In this document: piece after piece, positions 62,640 to 64,000 of the stretch
How the letters are laid out: the number at the start of each line of letters is the position of its first letter
Numbering within the stretch: position 1 is the first letter of the stretch
From: an uncultured Clostridia bacterium
Lineage (GTDB): Bacteria; Bacillota; Clostridia; UBA1381; UBA9506
Assembly (NCBI GenBank): GCA_944393605.1
Contig: CALYAO010000097.1
Coordinates: 1-64,000 of the forward strand
DNA: 64,000 bases
Direction of reading: 5' to 3'
Notes under the pieces: generated by a model
Database searches by the model: none
Seen by the model: only the letters and a program-made list of their open reading frames with translations
Told to the model about the DNA's origin: nothing
Program-made: the position numbers and the translations under genes

Positions 62640-63374
62640 TCAAATTACAAATCCGCCGTTGGGACTGATGACCTGCCCGGTCAAAAAGGCAGCGGCATCG
62701 GACGCTAAAAAACAGACCGTGCCCGCGATGTCGTCAGGCGACCCCAGTACTCCCAGCGGCGTCTCCTCCGCGAGCGCCGATAGCGTTTCGGGAGCCAATT
62801 CCCCCAGCATGTCCGTTTGGATGACGCCAGGCGCCACACAGTTGACGCGGATGCCCGATGGCCCAACCTCCTTGGCAAGCGCCTTGGTGAGGCCGATGAC
62901 CGCCGCTTTGGATGCGGAATATGCCACCTCGCAGGAGGCACCTACCATGCCCCAGATGGAGGACACATTCACGATACACCCTCGTTTTTGATGGATCATA
63001 TGCGCAAGCGCACGCTGGCAGCAATGGAACATGCCCGTGATGTTCACGCCAAAGAGCGCGTCCCATTCGGCCGGCGTCACATCGGTGAAGAGCTTTTGCT
63101 GTGCGACCCCCGCATTGTTGACCAAAACATCCACGCCGCCGAAAATGCGCTCTGCCTCGTCAAACATCGCGTCCACCTGCGCGCGGTCGGCCACGTCCGC
63201 ACAGACGGCCAGGGCCTGTGCGCCGCCTGCGGTCAGGGATGCAACCAGCGATTCTGCCGCCTTCCGGGATGTATGATAATTGATCACGACGCGGTCTCCC
63301 GCTTCTGCAAATCTGCGCGCACATGCCGCCCCGATCCCGCGGGAAGCGCCCGTGATGAGCACTGTTTTTTCCAT
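62640..63374 (-). CDS. SDR oxidoreductase, FabG-like
   Basis: 244 aa from ATG 63374, eight bases after GAGGTG; GTG 63383 is an alternative. TGASRGIG nucleotide loop, NNAGVA, catalytic Ser in NVSSIWG, YSASKAAV, and PGVIQTDM. This is the 3-oxoacyl-ACP reductase (FabG) pattern, but without other fatty-acid genes nearby, so reduction of another keto substrate is equally likely. It stands beside an AraC regulator gene that is read in the same direction. Confidence 0.8.
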   Translation of the reverse strand: MEKTVLITGASRGIGAACARRFAEAGDRVVINYHTSRKAAESLVASLTAGGAQALAVCADVADRAQVDAMFDEAERIFGGVDVLVNNAGVAQQKLFTDVTPAEWDALFGVNITGMFHCCQRALAHMIHQKRGCIVNVSSIWGMVGASCEVAYSASKAAVIGLTKALAKEVGPSGIRVNCVAPGVIQTDMLGELAPETLSALAEETPLGVLGSPDDIAGTVCFLASDAAAFLTGQVISPNGGFVI

Positions 63375-63395
63375 GGTTTCCACCTCTTTGTCCCT

Positions 63396-63424
63396 AGTAT
63401 ACCAGATTTGCCCCGCCTTGTAAA
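63396..63424 (-). promoter_or_regulatory. Promoter of the FabG-like gene
   Basis: Minus strand TTTACA (63419-63424), 17-bp spacer, TATACT (63396-63401), in the 57-bp gap after the AraC gene. Confidence 0.65.
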
Positions 63425-63431
63425 CAGCGAG

Positions 63432-64000
63432 CTAGCGAAAGGCACTGGGCGGCAGGCCGTGGTATCGCTTGAACAGCTTGGAAAATTGGAAAACGTCATC
63501 GTATCCCACGTTGCGCGCCACCTCCGCCACCGTAAGGCCGCCGCCCGCCAGCAGCTCTTTGGCACGGCCCATGCGCAGCTCGGTGAGATACTGTTTGGGG
63601 GACTTGCCCAAATACCGCTTACAGACCTCGCTGAGGTACCGCCGGTCGATCCCCAGCAGCTGCGCAATCCCCCCCACCGTGATGGGGTGGATGTAGTGGG
63701 ACTGGATGTAGTTCTGCGCCCGCTGGGCATACGCCGCCGGAGCGGGCAGCGACGCAGCCTTGCCCAGGCGCGCCAGCAGCTCAAAGATCTTGCCGCACAA
63801 AAAGTAGCCCTGTGCGTAGAGGTCGGCCTGGGGGAGCAGCATCTCCCGGAACAGGTATTCCAGCTGGGGCTGATAGCTGACATCCGCAATATCGGCGAGC
63901 ATGGAATCTGACAAAATGCCATCCAACCCCACCCAGATATAGGTCCACGGATCCGCCTTGTCCGCGCGGTATGTGGTAATTTCGCCCGGGCGGATGAGAA
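63432..64000 (-). CDS. AraC-family regulator, 5' end outside window
   Basis: 189 codons are visible. The frame stays open to the edge (LIRPGEITTYRADKADPWTYIWVG), which is the end of a cupin sensor domain typical of sugar-responsive AraC proteins. The DNA-binding part has IAQLLGIDRRYLSEVCKRYLG and LTVAEVARNVGYDDVFQFSKLFKRYHG, ending PPSAFR. It is complete at the C-terminus. Its target may lie to the right of the window; it is a second candidate for the TTGC-repeat regulon. Confidence 0.9.
   Translation of the reverse strand, partial: LIRPGEITTYRADKADPWTYIWVGLDGILSDSMLADIADVSYQPQLEYLFREMLLPQADLYAQGYFLCGKIFELLARLGKAASLPAPAAYAQRAQNYIQSHYIHPITVGGIAQLLGIDRRYLSEVCKRYLGKSPKQYLTELRMGRAKELLAGGGLTVAEVARNVGYDDVFQFSKLFKRYHGLPPSAFR

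Overview
The window looks like a chromosomal segment of a GC-rich, spore-forming Clostridia (Firmicutes), probably a host- or mucus-associated glycan user. The signs are the ctsR-mcsA-mcsB-clpC heat-shock operon with CtsR boxes, CotF-type spore coat proteins, S-layer-homology (SLH) surface proteins, GTP-type PEP carboxykinase and Firmicute-type promoters with AGGAGG ribosome-binding sites. Species cannot be fixed from the sequence alone.

Region A (1-15.8 kb, minus strand) is one long operon. Two CUT1 sugar permeases come first, then two SLH proteins, a sugar-binding lipoprotein, an SLH-anchored clan GH-A-like glycosidase, a secreted laminin-G/Ig-like protein and a second glycosidase that runs off the left edge. 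No ABC ATPase is present, so a shared MsmX-type ATPase is presumably used. Region B (15.8-23.2 kb, minus) is a seven-gene operon: SGNH esterase, RraA-like protein, URO-D-like protein, FAD oxidoreductase, leaderless GH33 sialidase, D-2-hydroxyacid dehydrogenase and N-acetylneuraminate lyase. It ends at a strong terminator. Together A and B resemble a Gram-positive polysaccharide/sialoside utilisation locus.

Region C (23.2-25.7 kb, plus) holds a small ORF and a large serine recombinase whose 3' end runs into a gene that has lost its 5' end. This looks like the right attachment junction of an integrated element, so regions A and B may be island cargo. Region D (25.8-34 kb) has an AraC regulator, a secreted unknown protein, a copper-amine-oxidase-like secreted protein, a mannonate module (uxuA plus SDR), a membrane protein split by a -1 frame change at A_AAA_AAC, and a KDG kinase. 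The promoters of A, B and uxuA carry tandem TTGC(G) direct repeats 21-22 bp apart at nearly the same distance from the -10 box. This suggests a single AraC-type regulon.

Region E (34-52.3 kb) is mostly core: clpC-mcsB-mcsA-ctsR, mutY, spore coat genes, leuCDB, a YpsA-like gene, a membrane protein plus ksgA, pckG, a Ser/Ala-rich lipoprotein, a probable 6S RNA, uvrA, cytidine deaminase and ferredoxin. Region F (52.3-61.6 kb) is accessory: a decayed small gene, an unknown 336-aa protein, a MarR-MATE-FtsH operon with a dyad over its promoter, a TetR regulator and a Ca2+-type P-ATPase. An identical 19-bp repeat brackets most of it. Region G (61.6-64 kb) has a two-copy ~110-bp repeat, tRNA-Leu(CAG), a FabG-like SDR and a partial AraC regulator.
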